Below, one piece after another: positions 6,956-7,860 of a stretch of 7,860 bases of DNA. The translations under genes and the position numbers were made by a program. How positions within the stretch are numbered: position 1 is the first letter of the stretch; each line of letters opens with the position of its first letter. The notes beneath the pieces were generated by a model. The model was not told the DNA's origin, did no database searches, and saw only the letters and a program-made list of their open reading frames with translations. The DNA lies in contig JAHDGO010000082.1 in the NCBI GenBank assembly GCA_020627605.1, positions 1 to 7,860 on the forward strand. The letters run 5' to 3'. Source of the DNA: Yoonia sp. Its GTDB lineage: Bacteria; Pseudomonadota; Alphaproteobacteria; Rhodobacterales; Rhodobacteraceae.

Positions 6956-7726
6956 CTAAACAGCGGTGTACCCACCGTCGACGACCAACGCGCTGCCGGT
7001 GATATAGCTGGCAGCGTCACTGGCCATGAACAGGATTGGTCCGGCGATTTCAGCGGGCTGGGCAAAACGCGCCATCGGGATCCGAGAGATCGTATCGGCC
7101 ACAAGCGCCTCGGCCACCTCGGCGGGCACGCTGGACAGCGCACCTGCCACCAGCGGCGTTTCGGTATACCCCGGATGCACAGAATTGATGCGGATCGGAT
7201 AGCCCGCCTTGGCGCAATGGGCCGCCGCGTTTTTGGTCAGCAGCTTCACCGCACCTTTTGATGCGTTGTAAGCCGCGAAATGCAGCTCGGCGACCTCGCC
7301 AGCGATGGACGAAATGTTGACGATCGATCCGCCACTTTCCTTCATTGCGGCAATCGCGTTCTGGGTCCCGAGAAAGACACCGACAATATTGACCTCGTGA
7401 ATTTTCGTCCAGTCGTCGACCGTGGTGGTTTCGATGTCGCCCAGGATGGCAATACCGGCATTGTTGACCATGACATCCAGCCCGCCTTCCGCAGCAGCGG
7501 CCGCCATGACTGCGGTCCAGTCATCGGGATTGGATACGTCGTGTTTCAGCCCGGTGACGCGATGCCCCGCTTTGGACAGCGAATCGACAAGCGTCATCAG
7601 TTCATCTTGCAGAATGTCGGTTGCGATCACTTTTGCGCCAGCTTGCGCGAAGGCCGTCACTGTTGCGTGCCCGATGCCACGGGCCGCACCTGTGACAACG
7701 ACAGTTTTGTCGGTCAGGTTCATCAT
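6956..7726 (-). CDS. short-chain dehydrogenase/reductase (classical SDR, NAD-type)
   Basis: The 256-residue protein is a classical SDR. Its cofactor motif is TGAARGIG (12-19), an aspartate ends the second strand (D37, in VIATDI) and favours NAD(H), and HDV (62-64) and NNAG (88-91) follow. The catalytic set is N112 region, S140, Y153 and K157 (YNASK), then the HPGYTETP loop (184-191) and the C-terminal GSALVVDGGY. It should oxidise a secondary alcohol to a ketone, or the reverse, in the cytoplasm. Similar enzymes act on cyclic alcohols, 3-hydroxyacyl-CoAs and sugars. The start is supported by GGGAGGA (7731-7737). ATG at 7726 and 7723 are both possible, and I chose the first. An in-frame ATG at 7783 precedes the ribosome site and adds unrelated sequence. 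As first gene of the group it may supply the 3-ketoacyl-CoA for the thiolase. Confidence 0.92.
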   Translation of the reverse strand: MMNLTDKTVVVTGAARGIGHATVTAFAQAGAKVIATDILQDELMTLVDSLSKAGHRVTGLKHDVSNPDDWTAVMAAAAAEGGLDVMVNNAGIAILGDIETTTVDDWTKIHEVNIVGVFLGTQNAIAAMKESGGSIVNISSIAGEVAELHFAAYNASKGAVKLLTKNAAAHCAKAGYPIRINSVHPGYTETPLVAGALSSVPAEVAEALVADTISRIPMARFAQPAEIAGPILFMASDAASYITGSALVVDGGYTAV

Positions 7727-7730
7727 GTTT

Positions 7731-7737
7731 TCCTCCC
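7731..7737 (-). promoter_or_regulatory. strong ribosome binding site deciding the SDR start
   Basis: GGGAGGA on the minus strand lies four bases before the ATG at 7726 and seven before the ATG at 7723. It rules out the longer in-frame start at 7783 and leaves a choice only between the two adjacent methionines. Confidence 0.8.
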
Positions 7738-7759
7738 TTACAGCGGCTGCGCCTCCTCT

Positions 7760-7773
7760 CCGGTGTGAACCGG
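7760..7773 (-). other. short hairpin in the SDR leader
   Basis: CCGGT (7760-7764) and ACCGG (7769-7773) form a perfect five-base-pair stem with a four-base loop, in what would be the untranslated leader of the second operon. It is too short to call a regulatory RNA. Confidence 0.25.
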
Positions 7774-7814
7774 TGCCTACCACTGCGTAATTTTTTCCAG
7801 TTGTCCAAATTCTT

Positions 7815-7849
7815 TATACATATGTCAAGTTTTTCTTGACGACTGTATA
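7815..7849. promoter_or_regulatory. 35-base interrupted dyad, candidate operator upstream of the SDR-thiolase operon
   Basis: The two 15-base arms match at 12 of 15 positions as an inverted repeat. TATACA-tat-GTCAAG occupies 7815-7829, a five-T spacer 7830-7834, and CTTGAC-gac-TGTATA 7835-7849. The three mismatches are all in the middle of each arm, leaving conserved six-base outer and inner blocks, the pattern expected of a protein contacting two adjacent grooves rather than of random AT-rich DNA. On the minus strand it contains TTGACA and an adjacent TATAAA (7813-7818) that could be a -10 box, although no well-spaced -35 is seen. The cognate regulator is not identified. Confidence 0.5.
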
Positions 7850-7860
7850 GAAATTGTCGC

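Noticed and set aside
5695..7002. A 435-codon open frame on the plus strand opposite the saccharopine-dehydrogenase-like gene
   Set aside because: It mirrors the reverse strand of a clear Rossmann protein, has no family motifs and no ribosome site. Long antisense frames are common in GC-rich DNA.
6868..7143. N-terminal extension of the saccharopine-dehydrogenase-like frame to 7143
   Set aside because: The added 92 codons overlap the SDR gene in another frame, are rich in Pro/Arg/Ser, and precede a good ribosome site at 6876-6881.
7727..7783. SDR start at the in-frame ATG at 7783
   Set aside because: The extra 19 residues include the ribosome site itself and fall before the normal start of classical SDR proteins.

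Overview
The window reads as a GC-rich alphaproteobacterial chromosome segment. The codon use, the alphaproteobacterial look of the tRNA 3' end and the protein styles suggest a Rhodobacteraceae/roseobacter-type organism, but that placement is an inference from style, not from a marker gene. All eight protein genes look intact, and only the tRNA is cut by the window edge. No transposase, integrase, CRISPR array or phage gene is visible.

Layout. Positions 1-32 are the last 32 bases of a tRNA with an encoded CCA end. A roughly 100-base gap with GC-rich hairpins follows. Next is a tight minus-strand group transcribed from 1943 down to 134: a signal-peptide-bearing royal-jelly/yellow-type beta-propeller protein, a small muconolactone-isomerase-like protein, and a glyoxalase-I-like VOC protein. 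A LysR-type regulator (2043-2951, plus strand) is divergent from this group across a 99-base AT-rich gap that contains a 14-base perfect palindrome. A second minus-strand group, transcribed from 7726 down to 2968, carries an NAD-type short-chain dehydrogenase, a saccharopine-dehydrogenase-like Rossmann protein, an AMP-forming acyl-CoA ligase and an SCP2-type thiolase. Upstream of it, near the right edge, is a striking 35-base dyad that looks like an operator.

How the genes may work together (inference). The second group has the parts for activating a carboxylic acid to its CoA thioester, oxidising a hydroxyl and cleaving a 3-ketoacyl-CoA, with an unassigned Rossmann oxidoreductase. The first group adds an exported propeller protein, an isomerase-like protein of the beta-ketoadipate type and a metal-dependent lyase/isomerase fold. 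Together they look like a peripheral catabolic locus for an alicyclic, aromatic-derived or lactone-containing acid, with LysR controlling at least the divergent group. No transporter, acyl-CoA dehydrogenase, enoyl-CoA hydratase or ring-cleaving oxygenase lies in the window, so the substrate cannot be named. I see no defence system or other exotic element. The locus is best described as an unassigned catabolic cluster.
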